Origin: Arthrobacter sp. H-02-3
GTDB taxonomy: Bacteria > Actinomycetota > Actinomycetes > Actinomycetales > Micrococcaceae
Reading direction: 5' to 3'
DNA length: 64,000 nt
NCBI RefSeq assembly: GCF_003097355.1
Contig: NZ_PYUI01000025.1
Location: forward strand, 1 to 64,000
Positions 51,504 through 59,266 of the stretch are shown one piece after another (the stretch's first letter is position 1; the number at the start of each line of letters is the position of its first letter). Under the pieces are notes generated by a model. That model searched no databases, had not been told where the DNA came from, and saw only the letters and a program-made list of their open reading frames with translations. A program made the position numbers and the translations under genes.

Positions 51504-52790
51504 CTACCCGGCCCCGGAGGCTTCCGCAGATGCTGCGAGCGCATCGATGCGTTTTTGCCGGGTGGCCGGCGAGTCGAGGCTGAAGGCCCGGAAATCACCG
51601 AGGTCCTCGCGGATCCACGCTTCCACCTCGGCGATCCGCTGCGACACGGCTGGCGTGGGGCCGTGGAACAGCCACGGCACGATCCGTTCCTTGGCCGGTT
51701 CGTACTGCCAGAGCCCGATGATCCGGCCGCGGTCCAGGATGGGGTGGTCCGGGAGGTCCGCCTGCAGAGCGAGCGATTCCAGCGCCGGCTTGTGTTGGTC
51801 TTCGTCGGCGAGCAGGTCCGCCGCGTTGCGGCGCAGCAGGAAGAGTGAGTCCGTTCCGGCAAGCAGTTGGACCTGTTCTTCTGCCGGTTCGTCGAAGGCG
51901 GCGAGGAGTCCGACGTCGTCGGGCAGCATCCACAGCGCGTCTCCCCCGGCGGCGTCCTGTGAGGTCTGGGCGGTGGGTACCTCGACGGCGCCGACGGCGG
52001 CGAGCGCCGCCTTGGTCTGCGCCACGGTGAACGCTGTGAACCACTGCGATTGTTTGAAGGTGGCGCCGCCGGTCCAGCCCAGGTAGCGGCGGATCAGCTC
52101 GGTGCGAGCGGCGTCGTCGTCAAAGTTGCTAGCCGGCAGGCCCCAAGGCTCGTAGGCGTAGCGCTGCTGGTCCAGGCGCCCGTTGGCGGGAACCCGGCGG
52201 ATCCTGCCGTCCGACTGCAAGAGCCCCAGCGCGGTGGGCAGCGTGGTGGTGGCGCCCTTTTTCTTGCCTTCTTCCCCGAGGTTGCGAACGGAATCGCCGA
52301 GCTCGTCCTTGAGCTGCCGCGGATCCAGGGGCCCGTCCGCTTCGGCGAGCGTGTGCAGCACCTGCTCTTCCAGCAGCGTGACTTCGCCACGGTCCACTCC
52401 GAGCCTGCCCACCACCTTGAAGGCCGATTCGGCCGCGTCGCGGCCCAGCTGGAGCGCCCAGGCGAAGTCGTCACGGCCCAGGACGTAGGTGCAGCCGCGG
52501 GCGGCGGGGAGCTCGAGGATCCGGTGGGCGAGGACGTCGGCGTCCACCTGTTCGCGGCGGATGCCGGCGCGGGCGAAGAGCGTGAGGTACGGATTGGCGC
52601 CGCCCACGGACCGGGCCCAGCCGGCCCGGGCGAGCACCTGCTCCGCCGTGGAGCCGGCCAGCGATCCGTCCAGACCCTGCCGGTGCCAGGCCCAAGCCCG
52701 GAGCCGTTCCCGGGTCAGGCTCTGCGGCTCCGGCATGTCCACGGGCTCTTTGACCGACGGTGCGTGCGTCGTCACAGGCTGGGTGCTCAT
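51504..52790 (-). CDS. Winged-helix DNA-binding protein of the AlkZ/YcaQ-like (HTH_42) family
   Basis: 428 aa. Tandem winged-helix architecture of PF06224: LRAWAWHRQGLDGSLAG, VGGANPYLTLFARAGI, LPAARGCTYVLGRDDFA, PLDPRQLKDELGD, ARTELIRRYLGWTGGATFKQSQWFTAFT, ILDRGRIIGLWQYEP. AlkZ and YcaQ are DNA glycosylases that remove bulky adducts and crosslinks, but the catalytic QxQ/QxD of the N-terminal wing is not evident (WARS in that position), so activity is uncertain. Start taken at the ATG at 52790 (MSTQPVT), four bases after the upstream glycosyltransferase stop, so it is probably co-transcribed. Confidence 0.82.
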   Translation of the reverse strand: MSTQPVTTHAPSVKEPVDMPEPQSLTRERLRAWAWHRQGLDGSLAGSTAEQVLARAGWARSVGGANPYLTLFARAGIRREQVDADVLAHRILELPAARGCTYVLGRDDFAWALQLGRDAAESAFKVVGRLGVDRGEVTLLEEQVLHTLAEADGPLDPRQLKDELGDSVRNLGEEGKKKGATTTLPTALGLLQSDGRIRRVPANGRLDQQRYAYEPWGLPASNFDDDAARTELIRRYLGWTGGATFKQSQWFTAFTVAQTKAALAAVGAVEVPTAQTSQDAAGGDALWMLPDDVGLLAAFDEPAEEQVQLLAGTDSLFLLRRNAADLLADEDQHKPALESLALQADLPDHPILDRGRIIGLWQYEPAKERIVPWLFHGPTPAVSQRIAEVEAWIREDLGDFRAFSLDSPATRQKRIDALAASAEASGAG

Positions 52791-52794
52791 GGGC

Positions 52795-54060
52795 TCATTC
52801 TCCAACAGCTTCTCCGTCAGCGGTATCAAGAAGGGTATCAACCCGCGCCGTCGGGTTTGCCGGTCGCTTTCCGGCCTCTGCCGTTTCCGTCGCCAGGAAC
52901 CCCAGCACGGTACGGGCGGTGGTGTCCCAGCCGGGCAACCGGCCGCGTGCGGCGACTGCCGTGTCCCGCCAGCGTTGCCTGAGCGCGGGGTCGCCCAGCC
53001 AGCGGCGCAGCAGGCCTGTCAGCGGGGCGGGGTCCGTTCCAAGGCCGACGGCGGCGCCCGGCAGCGGCGGGTTCGGCACCGGCGGGGCGGGCGGCCTGCC
53101 GGCGGGGTTCCCAGCCGAGTTGCTCGGCAGGTTCTGTGGCGTGCCGGCGGCGAGGGCTTCGACGGCGCCGGTGCCCTCGCGCACCACCACGGGAATGCCG
53201 CGGGCCAGCGATTCGGTGACCACCAGGCCGTAGGTTTCGGCCCGGGAAATCAGCAGGCTGAGATCCGCCGCATTCCATTCGGCGTCGAGCGCTGAGCCCC
53301 GGAGCTCCCCGGGGACGCTGACCCTCCGGGCCAGGCCCAGCCGTTGTACCGTGTCCCGGAGTTGCGCGGCATAGGCCGGATCGGCGGCGTCCGAGCCGAT
53401 GAGGGACGCCGTCCATGGGAGGTCCGTGAGCCGTGATAGCGCTTCCAGCAGGAGCGCCTGGTCCTTGTTCGGCAGCAGTGCGGCCACGGCAATGAAGTGC
53501 GGCTCGCCGGAGCCGGCGGACAGGCTGCCCGGTGCCAACGGTGCGGGCGCGGTGCCGGGGAGGGCCACCCTGATGCCGTCCAGGCCGTGCCGGGCGCGGA
53601 TGTCTGCCGCGGCCGAACCGCTCGTGCAGATGACCCCGGCCGCGGCCTGCAGGGCCCGGTGTTCACGCTCCGGGCGGTCCGGCAGGGGCATGTGCAGCAG
53701 GATCCAGACCTGCTGGCCTGCGGCGGCGGCCGCTTCCAGTTCGTCGGGCGCTCCGCAGGCGAGGAGGCTGTCGACCAGCGTCACGGAACCAGGCGTCGGG
53801 CCCGTCGGGTCTGACCCCAAAGTGGCGCGACCCGACTCAGCAGGGGCGCCGGCGTCGGGCGTCGCGTGCAGCAGCCGGGCCAGGCGACGCCGGTCCGCGC
53901 CGCTGCCGCCTGGCCAGTCGCCGTCGAGCGGGCACGTCTCCACGTCCGCGCCCAGGGCGGTAAGTTCCCGGGCAAGTGCGGCGTTATAGACGTTCCCGCC
54001 GGAGTTGTGCCGGACGTTCCCGGGCACCACGAACCGGATGCGCAGGCTGACCGGCGGCAT
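52795..54060 (-). CDS. GT4-family glycosyltransferase
   Basis: 421 aa. GT-B fold: N-terminal IRFVVPGNVRHNSGGNVYNAALARELTALGADV (acceptor-domain start), C-terminal donor-binding half FIAVAALLPNKDQALLLEALSRL and E-x7-E in AETYGLVVTESLARGIPVVV. Uses a nucleotide-sugar donor in the cytosol; acceptor unknown. Start at 54060 (MPPVSLRIRF), four bases after the PTPS-like stop. Part of a dehydrogenase/PTPS/GT4 unit. Confidence 0.88.
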   Translation of the reverse strand: MPPVSLRIRFVVPGNVRHNSGGNVYNAALARELTALGADVETCPLDGDWPGGSGADRRRLARLLHATPDAGAPAESGRATLGSDPTGPTPGSVTLVDSLLACGAPDELEAAAAAGQQVWILLHMPLPDRPEREHRALQAAAGVICTSGSAAADIRARHGLDGIRVALPGTAPAPLAPGSLSAGSGEPHFIAVAALLPNKDQALLLEALSRLTDLPWTASLIGSDAADPAYAAQLRDTVQRLGLARRVSVPGELRGSALDAEWNAADLSLLISRAETYGLVVTESLARGIPVVVREGTGAVEALAAGTPQNLPSNSAGNPAGRPPAPPVPNPPLPGAAVGLGTDPAPLTGLLRRWLGDPALRQRWRDTAVAARGRLPGWDTTARTVLGFLATETAEAGKRPANPTARVDTLLDTADGEAVGE

Positions 54061-54064
54061 CTGC

Positions 54065-54463
54065 TTAGCTGGCGTCGAAGTCCAGCGAGTAACTGGCCCA
54101 GGCATCGGGGGTCTCCCGCAGGGTGACGTCCAGCCCGGTGAGCGCGCGGCCGTCCCTGCCGATGCGGATCTGCGCGGCGACGCCGTCGCCGATGTACCGG
54201 GCCAGGGCCTCGGTGGTGCTCAGTTTGCCGGCGAAGTCGGGGTGCTCGTCGAGGTTCTTGTAGTTCAGCTCGTCGAGGACCTCATCCACCACGACCCCCG
54301 CCGCGCCGATGTCCAGCACGATCGCGTCGTCATTGAGCTCACGACGACGGAAGGTCACCTCGGTGACGAACGTGGCCCCGTGCAGGCCCTGGGCGGGGCC
54401 GAAGACTTCGCGGGGCAGGCTGTGGGCGATCATGAAGTTACGGCGGACGGTCAGACTGAACAC
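54065..54463 (-). CDS. 6-pyruvoyl-tetrahydropterin synthase-like protein with altered active site
   Basis: 132 aa, PTPS/QueD fold length. It keeps FMIAHSL (first zinc His), GLHG (second), the strand EVTF, ELNYKNLDE in place of the catalytic LDHxNLN segment, and STTEALARYI (substrate-anchoring Glu of PTxENLA). The nucleophilic Cys is absent, the third zinc-binding His of HGH is replaced (HGATF), and the His of the DH dyad is Tyr. Canonical PTPS or CPH4 synthase activity is therefore doubtful. It sits between a dehydrogenase (3-bp gap) and a glycosyltransferase (4-bp gap). Confidence 0.85.
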   Translation of the reverse strand: MFSLTVRRNFMIAHSLPREVFGPAQGLHGATFVTEVTFRRRELNDDAIVLDIGAAGVVVDEVLDELNYKNLDEHPDFAGKLSTTEALARYIGDGVAAQIRIGRDGRALTGLDVTLRETPDAWASYSLDFDAS

Positions 54464-54466
54464 GGG

Positions 54467-55513
54467 CTACCTCGTGGCTTCGATGGGCTGGGCGATGGAT
54501 GGATCAGTGGACGGGGCTTCGTCGGACGGGTATTCAATGACGTGGCACAGGGCGTCCAGGGTTCCGTCGGCAAGTCGCTGGACGACGTCGGGGAGCTCCG
54601 CGAACTCCGAGGATCCGGTGAGGAAGACGTCAAAGACCGGGTCCTGCAGCAGGGACACGGCAAGCGCGAGGCGCTCGGCGTTGGTGCGGCGGTGCCGGCG
54701 GGCGCGCGCGACCTTGCCCACTTGGCTGGCCCGGATGGACAGGCGGCGGGCGTGGAAGTCCTCGCCCAGCGGCAGGCTGATTCTCCGGTCGGCGTACCAG
54801 GACATTTCGATGATGTCGCCCTCGTCGCCCACCAGCTGCAGGCTCCGCTCCAGGCCTTCCTGCGAGGCGGAGCAGTGGATGACGATGTCGCAGTCCGGGA
54901 GGGCGTCGTCGGGGTGGCTGAAGTCGACGCCGAGGGCGTCCGCGAACGCGCGCTTGGCGGGGTCGACGTCGATCAGCTGCAGCCGCGCCAGCGGAAAGCC
55001 GGCCAGGAGCCTGGCCACGGTTCCTCCGACGAGTCCGGCCCCGATCACGGCAACCCTGTCCCCCAGACGGGGTCCGGCTTCCCAGAGGCCGTTGACGGCG
55101 GTTTCCACGGTGCCGGTGAGCACGGCGCGGCGGGCGGGGACGCCGTCGGGAATCACTGTGAGTGATCCGACCGGGACGATGAAGCGGTCCTGGTGCGGGT
55201 AGAGGCAGAAGACGGTTCTGCCTGCCCAGCCGTCCGGGCCGGCCTCGACCACCCCGACGGTGAGGTAGCCGAACTTCACGGGGTAGGGGAAGTCCCCCTC
55301 CTGGTTGGGGGCGGCCATGGCCCCGGCGACGCACTCGGGGACGCTGGCGTGATGGACGACGAGCTCGGTGCCCTTGCTGATGCCCGAGTACAGGGTCCGG
55401 ACGAGTGCCTCGCCGGGTCCGGGGGCGGGTAGTTCCTCGCTGCGGAGCTCACCCTGTTCCGGGCCGACAGTCCAGTAGGCGGTCGCGGTGGCGGGCCCTT
55501 GAGAAGTAGTCAT
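54467..55513 (-). CDS. Medium-chain dehydrogenase/reductase (BchC-like, zinc-poor)
   Basis: 348 aa. N-terminal YSGISKGTELVVHHASVPECV and VKFGYLTVGVVEAG, FCLYPHQDRFIVP; Rossmann domain VAVIGAGLVGGTVARLLAGF with acidic cofactor residue LIDVDPAKR (NAD preference). The S-G-I-S-(K/R)-G-T-E motif is that of the BchC-like MDR branch; the usual catalytic zinc GHE and four-Cys lobe are missing. First gene of the PTPS/GT4 unit. Probably oxidises or reduces a pterin- or sugar-linked alcohol, by inference from neighbours. Confidence 0.85.
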   Translation of the reverse strand: MTTSQGPATATAYWTVGPEQGELRSEELPAPGPGEALVRTLYSGISKGTELVVHHASVPECVAGAMAAPNQEGDFPYPVKFGYLTVGVVEAGPDGWAGRTVFCLYPHQDRFIVPVGSLTVIPDGVPARRAVLTGTVETAVNGLWEAGPRLGDRVAVIGAGLVGGTVARLLAGFPLARLQLIDVDPAKRAFADALGVDFSHPDDALPDCDIVIHCSASQEGLERSLQLVGDEGDIIEMSWYADRRISLPLGEDFHARRLSIRASQVGKVARARRHRRTNAERLALAVSLLQDPVFDVFLTGSSEFAELPDVVQRLADGTLDALCHVIEYPSDEAPSTDPSIAQPIEATR

Positions 55514-55641
55514 GGTGCTTCCGAATCTAGTGCCCTGCCCGTGTGCGGGGAAGGGCGGCGCGCGCGGGCAACGGGTTTGTTCGGGTGCCGTCGCGGCTCG
55601 TTTTGTGGATGGGCGCCTTGCTCCGGTACCCTAGTCAGGTT

Positions 55642-55728
55642 GGTGACGTGTCCGAGCGGCCGAAGGTGCAACACTCGAAATGTTGTTTGGTGTCAAAGCC
55701 AACGTGGGTTCAAATCCCACCGTCACCG
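55642..55728 (+). tRNA. tRNA-Ser (anticodon CGA), integration target
   Basis: 87 nt class II tRNA. Acceptor GGTGACG (55642-55648) with CGTCACC (55721-55727), discriminator G. Anticodon arm CAACA-ctcgaaa-TGTTG gives CGA at 55676-55678. T-loop GTTCAAATC. The tRNA is intact although an integrase gene lies immediately downstream. Confidence 0.97.
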
Positions 55729-55735
55729 CGAATGA
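55700..55735. other. Probable attL (tRNA 3' end)
   Basis: Tyrosine integrases next to tRNA genes recombine within the T-arm/acceptor 3' half, restoring the tRNA. The exact core cannot be set because no second copy of this tRNA 3' end is found before the window ends at 64000; attR must lie beyond. Confidence 0.5.
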
Positions 55736-55780
55736 GAAAGGCCCTGCTTCCCTTGCAAACAAAGGGAAGCGGGGCCTTTC
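55736..55780. terminator. Terminator between tRNA-Ser(CGA) and integrase
   Basis: GAAAGGCCC-t-GCTTCCCTT (55736-55754) pairs with AAAGGGAAGC-g-GGGCCTTTC on the right arm, ending at 55780. Long near-perfect stem between convergent tRNA and int. Confidence 0.8.
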
Positions 55781-55792
55781 GCTTTGTCTGGG

Positions 55793-56938
55793 CTAGGGCT
55801 GTGCCCACATTTTGCCCACACTCGCCTGAGAGACGGCGTGATCCAGGGCGTCTGAAACCGAGTCCAAGTCACCATCGAAGAGGTCCGCGTATGTATCCAG
55901 AGTCATGGCCGCCGAGCTGTGTCCCAGCATCTTTTGAACCACTTTCACATTTGCGCCAGACGACACGGCGAAGCTAGCCGCAGAGTGCCGGAGGTCATGT
56001 GGCGTGATTCGGGGAATGCCTGTCCGCTTCACGGCACTGCCAAACCAGCTCATATTGTCCTCATGCACTCTGGCCAGCCGCAAGTGGTGCCCGCTCTCAC
56101 CGGGGAAAACCAGTGCATCCCGCTTTTTCCCCTCGCAGGCCCGGGCTAGGTGCTCACCCAGGAACCGAGGGAACGGCACAGTGCGCTTCTTGTGGTTCTT
56201 CGGAGTGCCCACCTCGATCACAGAGCCCACCTGCACAGCGTTTTCCTCGATCATCAGCCGACGGCGCAGCATGTCCAGGTGCTTCACCCTCAGAGCGGTG
56301 GCTTCACCCCACCGGATGCCGCAGTAAGCCAGCACCAAGACCAAGCCCGGGTACTTGCTCGCAGCGGCAAGGGCGTGCACCTGCTCATGGCTAAGGTAGA
56401 CGTGAGGTTTATTCACCTTCCGGGGAAGTGAGACGCCCCGGGACGGGTTGCTGAGGGTCCGCCGGTCACTCACGGCGTCATCCAGGATCGAGGCCAGCAC
56501 ACCATAGGCCCGAATAACCAGCGTCGCCCCTTTGGGCTTCCGGGCAGGCGTTGCGCCGGGATCTCCAGTAGTCATTTCGGAGACCCACTGCTGAACGGCG
56601 GTTTTCCGTACGTCGGCCACGGCTATGCTCCCCCACCTCGGCAGCACATGGATCCTCCAGGCTGATTCGAGCGGTCGATAGGACGACGGCTTCAGATGCG
56701 TCTGCCGAGCCAGCCACGCGGCCCCCAGCGGCCCTATGAGCGCCCGGGCGGCAGTCGCGTCTACGAACTCCCCGCGGGCCTTCGACACTTCGACACTAGC
56801 CAGGAATAGCTCAGCATCCCTCTTGGTTTTGAATCCTCGCTTGTCCGTCTGTGTGTGATCGGGCTTGCGATACCGCACACGGTAGCGCGGTCCCGCCCCC
56901 GTCTGATATTTCTCAACGCTTGCCACTCCCGCCCCCAT
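55793..56938 (-). CDS. int: Tyrosine site-specific integrase
   Basis: 381 aa. N-terminal arm-binding/SAM-like region (1-~165: YRVRYRKPDHTQTDKRGFKTKRDAELFL) and catalytic domain with Arg209 (CGIRWGEA), Lys in PKNHKKRTVP, His314/Arg317 (HDLRHSAAS), His340 (LGHSS) and nucleophile Tyr350 (LDTYADLF). Complete catalytic set, so likely active. Drives integration at tRNA-Ser(CGA). Its start overlaps the 3' end of the repressor gene by 26 bp. Confidence 0.95.
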   Translation of the reverse strand: MGAGVASVEKYQTGAGPRYRVRYRKPDHTQTDKRGFKTKRDAELFLASVEVSKARGEFVDATAARALIGPLGAAWLARQTHLKPSSYRPLESAWRIHVLPRWGSIAVADVRKTAVQQWVSEMTTGDPGATPARKPKGATLVIRAYGVLASILDDAVSDRRTLSNPSRGVSLPRKVNKPHVYLSHEQVHALAAASKYPGLVLVLAYCGIRWGEATALRVKHLDMLRRRLMIEENAVQVGSVIEVGTPKNHKKRTVPFPRFLGEHLARACEGKKRDALVFPGESGHHLRLARVHEDNMSWFGSAVKRTGIPRITPHDLRHSAASFAVSSGANVKVVQKMLGHSSAAMTLDTYADLFDGDLDSVSDALDHAVSQASVGKMWAQP

Positions 56939-57386
56939 CCCAAAAAGCTGAAAAATCCTTTACTGGAATAGGGTCGCGACCGACCGTGGCCGTCAGGCTA
57001 CGCACTTCCAGCCAAGGCGGCAACGAGTCCCCCTGAAACCGGCGGGGATCACCGCCGGTCAACGGGCGCTCGCCAATAGCCCATTGCCACAGTTCATCGT
57101 TGCGGACTTTATCGCCCCCGATTTCACTTGTTTCCGATTGACCGCCGTGGGGCAGCAGCAGTGCTAGCGGGGAAACGTTGAGTACCACGGCCAGCGCCAC
57201 AAGGTCGTCAACATCCACACGGCGGTCTCCAGCCTCAATGCGGCGAAGACCCAAGGGCGGAATCGGGCGTCCGATCGCCTCAAGCCTCCGCGAGAGCTCA
57301 GCGTAAGTCATTTCGCCTCGAGCGCGTTTCAGGTTTTCCATCGTTGCCACGCCAGTCGTCCCTGGTGCGAGTTCTTTACCTACCAT
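56913..57386 (-). CDS. XRE-type HTH protein, candidate lysogeny repressor
   Basis: 157 aa. HTH region MENLKRARGEMTYAELSRRLEAIGRPIPPLGLRRIEAGDRRVDVDDLVALAVVLNVSP, then a ~75-residue C-terminal part without a peptidase signature. On the minus strand a TACAGT hexamer (57392-57397) is so close to the ATG at 57386 that the message would be leaderless; translation could instead begin at the ATG at 57341. A 17-bp operator-like repeat starts 12 bp upstream. Co-transcribed with int. Confidence 0.82.
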   Translation of the reverse strand: MVGKELAPGTTGVATMENLKRARGEMTYAELSRRLEAIGRPIPPLGLRRIEAGDRRVDVDDLVALAVVLNVSPLALLLPHGGQSETSEIGGDKVRNDELWQWAIGERPLTGGDPRRFQGDSLPPWLEVRSLTATVGRDPIPVKDFSAFWDGGGSGKR

Positions 57387-57397
57387 TCCGCTACTGT

Positions 57398-57414
57398 AGC
57401 GATCAAAGATGGAG
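57398..57414. promoter_or_regulatory. 17-bp direct repeat, operator candidate copy 1
   Basis: AGCGATCAAAGATGGAG, identical to 57489-57505. Lies at the repressor promoter. Inverted partial copies (CATCTTTG near 57434) and AATCAAAG (near 57471) occur between the two full copies. Confidence 0.65.
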
Positions 57415-57488
57415 ATATCAAGATCAATTTTGCATCTTTGGCATCAACCATGCTTCGATGGCTTCATCGCAATCAAAGTTGCATATAG

Positions 57489-57505
57489 AGCGATCAAAGA
57501 TGGAG
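57489..57505. promoter_or_regulatory. 17-bp direct repeat, operator candidate copy 2
   Basis: Second identical copy of AGCGATCAAAGATGGAG, 91 bp from the first, overlapping the Shine-Dalgarno GGAGGA of the excisionase-like gene. Confidence 0.65.
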
Positions 57506-57510
57506 GAATG

Positions 57511-57717
57511 ATGGTGAATGATTTGTTGGCACCCACTGAATTGGGCGCGAGGCTGGGCAAGTCCCAGGCCGCCCTTGCTCAGTGGCGATATCTCGGAGTT
57601 GGACCTAAGTTCATCAAGCTGGGCCGCAACATCCGCTACCGCGCAAGCGATGTAGAAGCATGGCTAGACAGGCAGACCATGCAGCGAACTGGCGATACCG
57701 CCGACGGTGCATCATGA
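57511..57717 (+). CDS. Excisionase / AlpA-like HTH protein
   Basis: 68 aa. MerR-like wHTH typical of excisionases: LLAPTELGARLGKSQAALAQWRYLGVGPKFIKLGRNIRYRASDVEAWLDRQ. GGAGG at 57502 favours the ATG at 57511 or GTG at 57514 over the ATG at 57508. First gene of the element's early operon; its stop overlaps the next start (ATGA). Expected to direct excision and perhaps early transcription. Confidence 0.85.
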   Translation: MVNDLLAPTELGARLGKSQAALAQWRYLGVGPKFIKLGRNIRYRASDVEAWLDRQTMQRTGDTADGAS

Positions 57718-57809
57718 GCCGGGCGCGCGGAGCCTCTGAAGCCTCGGTCGCCCGGGACCAGCACTCGATTACAGTCCTGCTTGCTCTTGCCGGCGGTGGT
57801 TCAGCATGA
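57714..57809 (+). CDS. 31-aa ORF coupled at both ends
   Basis: Begins with ATG overlapping the excisionase stop and ends with TGA overlapping the ATG of the next gene (ATGA at both junctions). It encodes 31 residues (MSRARGASEASVARDQHSIT, then a hydrophobic VLLALAGGGSA tail). Whether the peptide matters or only passes ribosomes along is unknown. Confidence 0.45.
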   Translation: MSRARGASEASVARDQHSITVLLALAGGGSA

Positions 57810-58099
57810 GGCTACAAGAGAGCCCCCAGAGCCGGGAAGCAGTGGGGGCCATAGATCTTGAACTTTCTACGAGTCTAATGCGCCGCCGCAAGGCGTCACA
57901 GCGCTGCCAACAACTTGAGGACGGGAGGCGTGATCCGCTCGACACGTACCCCCAGGGATATTTAGTTGCTCCGATGGTGACGGGGCTTGAGTCTAAGGAA
58001 CTGCTGGCCGAAGGCAAGCGGCTCGAGCGAACGGGCTGGCGGCAGTGGGAAATCCGGGCACGCCTGGGTCGGTCGTGGCACGGGGGTGAACGCGCATGA
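57806..58099 (+). CDS. Small basic hypothetical protein of the element
   Basis: 97 aa, Arg/Glu-rich, probably helical at the C-terminus (KELLAEGKRLERTGWRQWEIRARLG). No domain recognised. Start overlaps the upstream 31-aa ORF and stop overlaps the ATPase start. Context suggests an accessory replication or regulatory protein. Confidence 0.6.
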   Translation: MRLQESPQSREAVGAIDLELSTSLMRRRKASQRCQQLEDGRRDPLDTYPQGYLVAPMVTGLESKELLAEGKRLERTGWRQWEIRARLGRSWHGGERA

Positions 58100-59112
58100 C
58101 AAGCCCATTCCCGCCACTGACGGAAGCGTTCCCCGTTCCCCAGACACGGGGCGTGGGAACGCGGAACACTGTGCCGGTCGTAACTTACGGTGACGTTGCT
58201 GGACTGCTCTCTGGCACCCTTCCCAAACCCCCGGCACCATCGTGTCTGTTCCGTAGCGACGGGGCGGCGGTGTTCTATTCCGGGCAGGTCAATATGTTGT
58301 TCGGTGAGCCGGAATCGGGCAAGACGTGGGTGGCATTGGCTGCGGTTGCTGAATCCCTGAGCCGCGGGCGTTCTGCCGCTGTCGTGGACCTGGACCACAA
58401 CGGCATGGCCTCGACCGTCACCCGGTTATTGGGCCTAGGAGCTCCGATTCCTGCCCTGTCAGACCTGGCGACGTTCCGGTACAAGGAACCTGAAGACAAA
58501 GCGGACCTAATGGCGACGGTTACAGACCTGCGACGTTGGGCTCCGTCCGTCGTGGTCATAGACAGCATCGGGGAGCTACTGCCCGTCCTCAACCTGAACT
58601 CCAACAGTCCGGATGATTTCACCATCGCCCATAGTCACGCACTCAAACCACTGGCACACGCTGGCTGCTGCGTCATCGTGATCGACCATGTTGCGAAAAA
58701 TCCGGAAACCAAAGGGCCGACCGGAACGGCGGCGAAACTCCGTGCCGTCGGCGGGGCATCGCTGCGGGTCAGGATCAAGGACTCCTTCGCTCCAGGCCGC
58801 GGGGGTTCCTGCTACCTGGGCATCCAGAAGGACAGACACGGCGGCCTGCGGGCGGCGACTCCAGCCGGCGAAAAGGAGCCTGTGGCAGGGGTATTCGAAC
58901 TGACGGGTGACTGTTCGTGGACGGTGTGGGCTCCGACATCCGGGGACCGTGTCCCGGATTCTGTACCCGGAGCAGACCTTGCCAGTCTGAAGAGCCTTGC
59001 CCCTGGTCCGGTGTCGGTTCGTGACATCAAGGACCGACTCGGCTGGGGCGGCGACAGGGCCACTTTGGCCTTGAGAGTTTACCGTCAGCAACTTGAAACG
59101 GCGGGCGCGTGA
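58096..59112 (+). CDS. RecA/DnaB-fold AAA ATPase, RepA-like replication protein
   Basis: 338 aa. Walker A GEPESGKTW (70-78), Walker B VVVIDSIGE (152-160), and VIVIDHVAK (sensor-like motif), the RepA/AAA_25 pattern found in plasmid and prophage replicative helicases. The C-terminal ~40 residues (SVRDIKDRLGWGGDRATLALRVYRQQLE) look like a winged helix for DNA binding. It likely unwinds or loads at the element's origin. The GGAACGCGGAACACT repeat lies inside its 5' coding region and again just downstream of the gene. Confidence 0.82.
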   Translation: MTSPFPPLTEAFPVPQTRGVGTRNTVPVVTYGDVAGLLSGTLPKPPAPSCLFRSDGAAVFYSGQVNMLFGEPESGKTWVALAAVAESLSRGRSAAVVDLDHNGMASTVTRLLGLGAPIPALSDLATFRYKEPEDKADLMATVTDLRRWAPSVVVIDSIGELLPVLNLNSNSPDDFTIAHSHALKPLAHAGCCVIVIDHVAKNPETKGPTGTAAKLRAVGGASLRVRIKDSFAPGRGGSCYLGIQKDRHGGLRAATPAGEKEPVAGVFELTGDCSWTVWAPTSGDRVPDSVPGADLASLKSLAPGPVSVRDIKDRLGWGGDRATLALRVYRQQLETAGA

Positions 59113-59266
59113 GGCTGTTCCGCGTTCCGGTCCCGTTCCCGGGGAACACGGAACGGGAGCCGCCGGAAACGCCCCCACCGGAGTGTTCCGCGTTCCGGAT
59201 CCCTATGTAGCAGGAACGCGGAACACTCTAACAACCGGAAACCCAACCCACATGAAAGGCGACAAA
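59113..59266. repeat. GTTCCGCGTTCC iteron-like cluster, candidate origin or operator
   Basis: TGTTCCGCGTTCC at 59116-59128; AGTGTTCCGCGTTCC at 59182-59196; its inverse GGAACGCGGAACACT at 59213-59227 (15-bp perfect arms, 16-bp spacer); the same 15-mer again at 58156-58170. A related TCCCGTTCC/GGAACGGGA pair lies at 59131-59158. At least four strong copies flank the replication ATPase. Confidence 0.75.

Noticed and set aside
56913..57386. XRE protein as a toxin-antitoxin antitoxin or ImmR-type metalloprotease-cleaved repressor
   Set aside because: No adjacent toxin gene or IrrE/ImmA-type peptidase is visible; divergent switch geometry fits a lysogeny repressor better.
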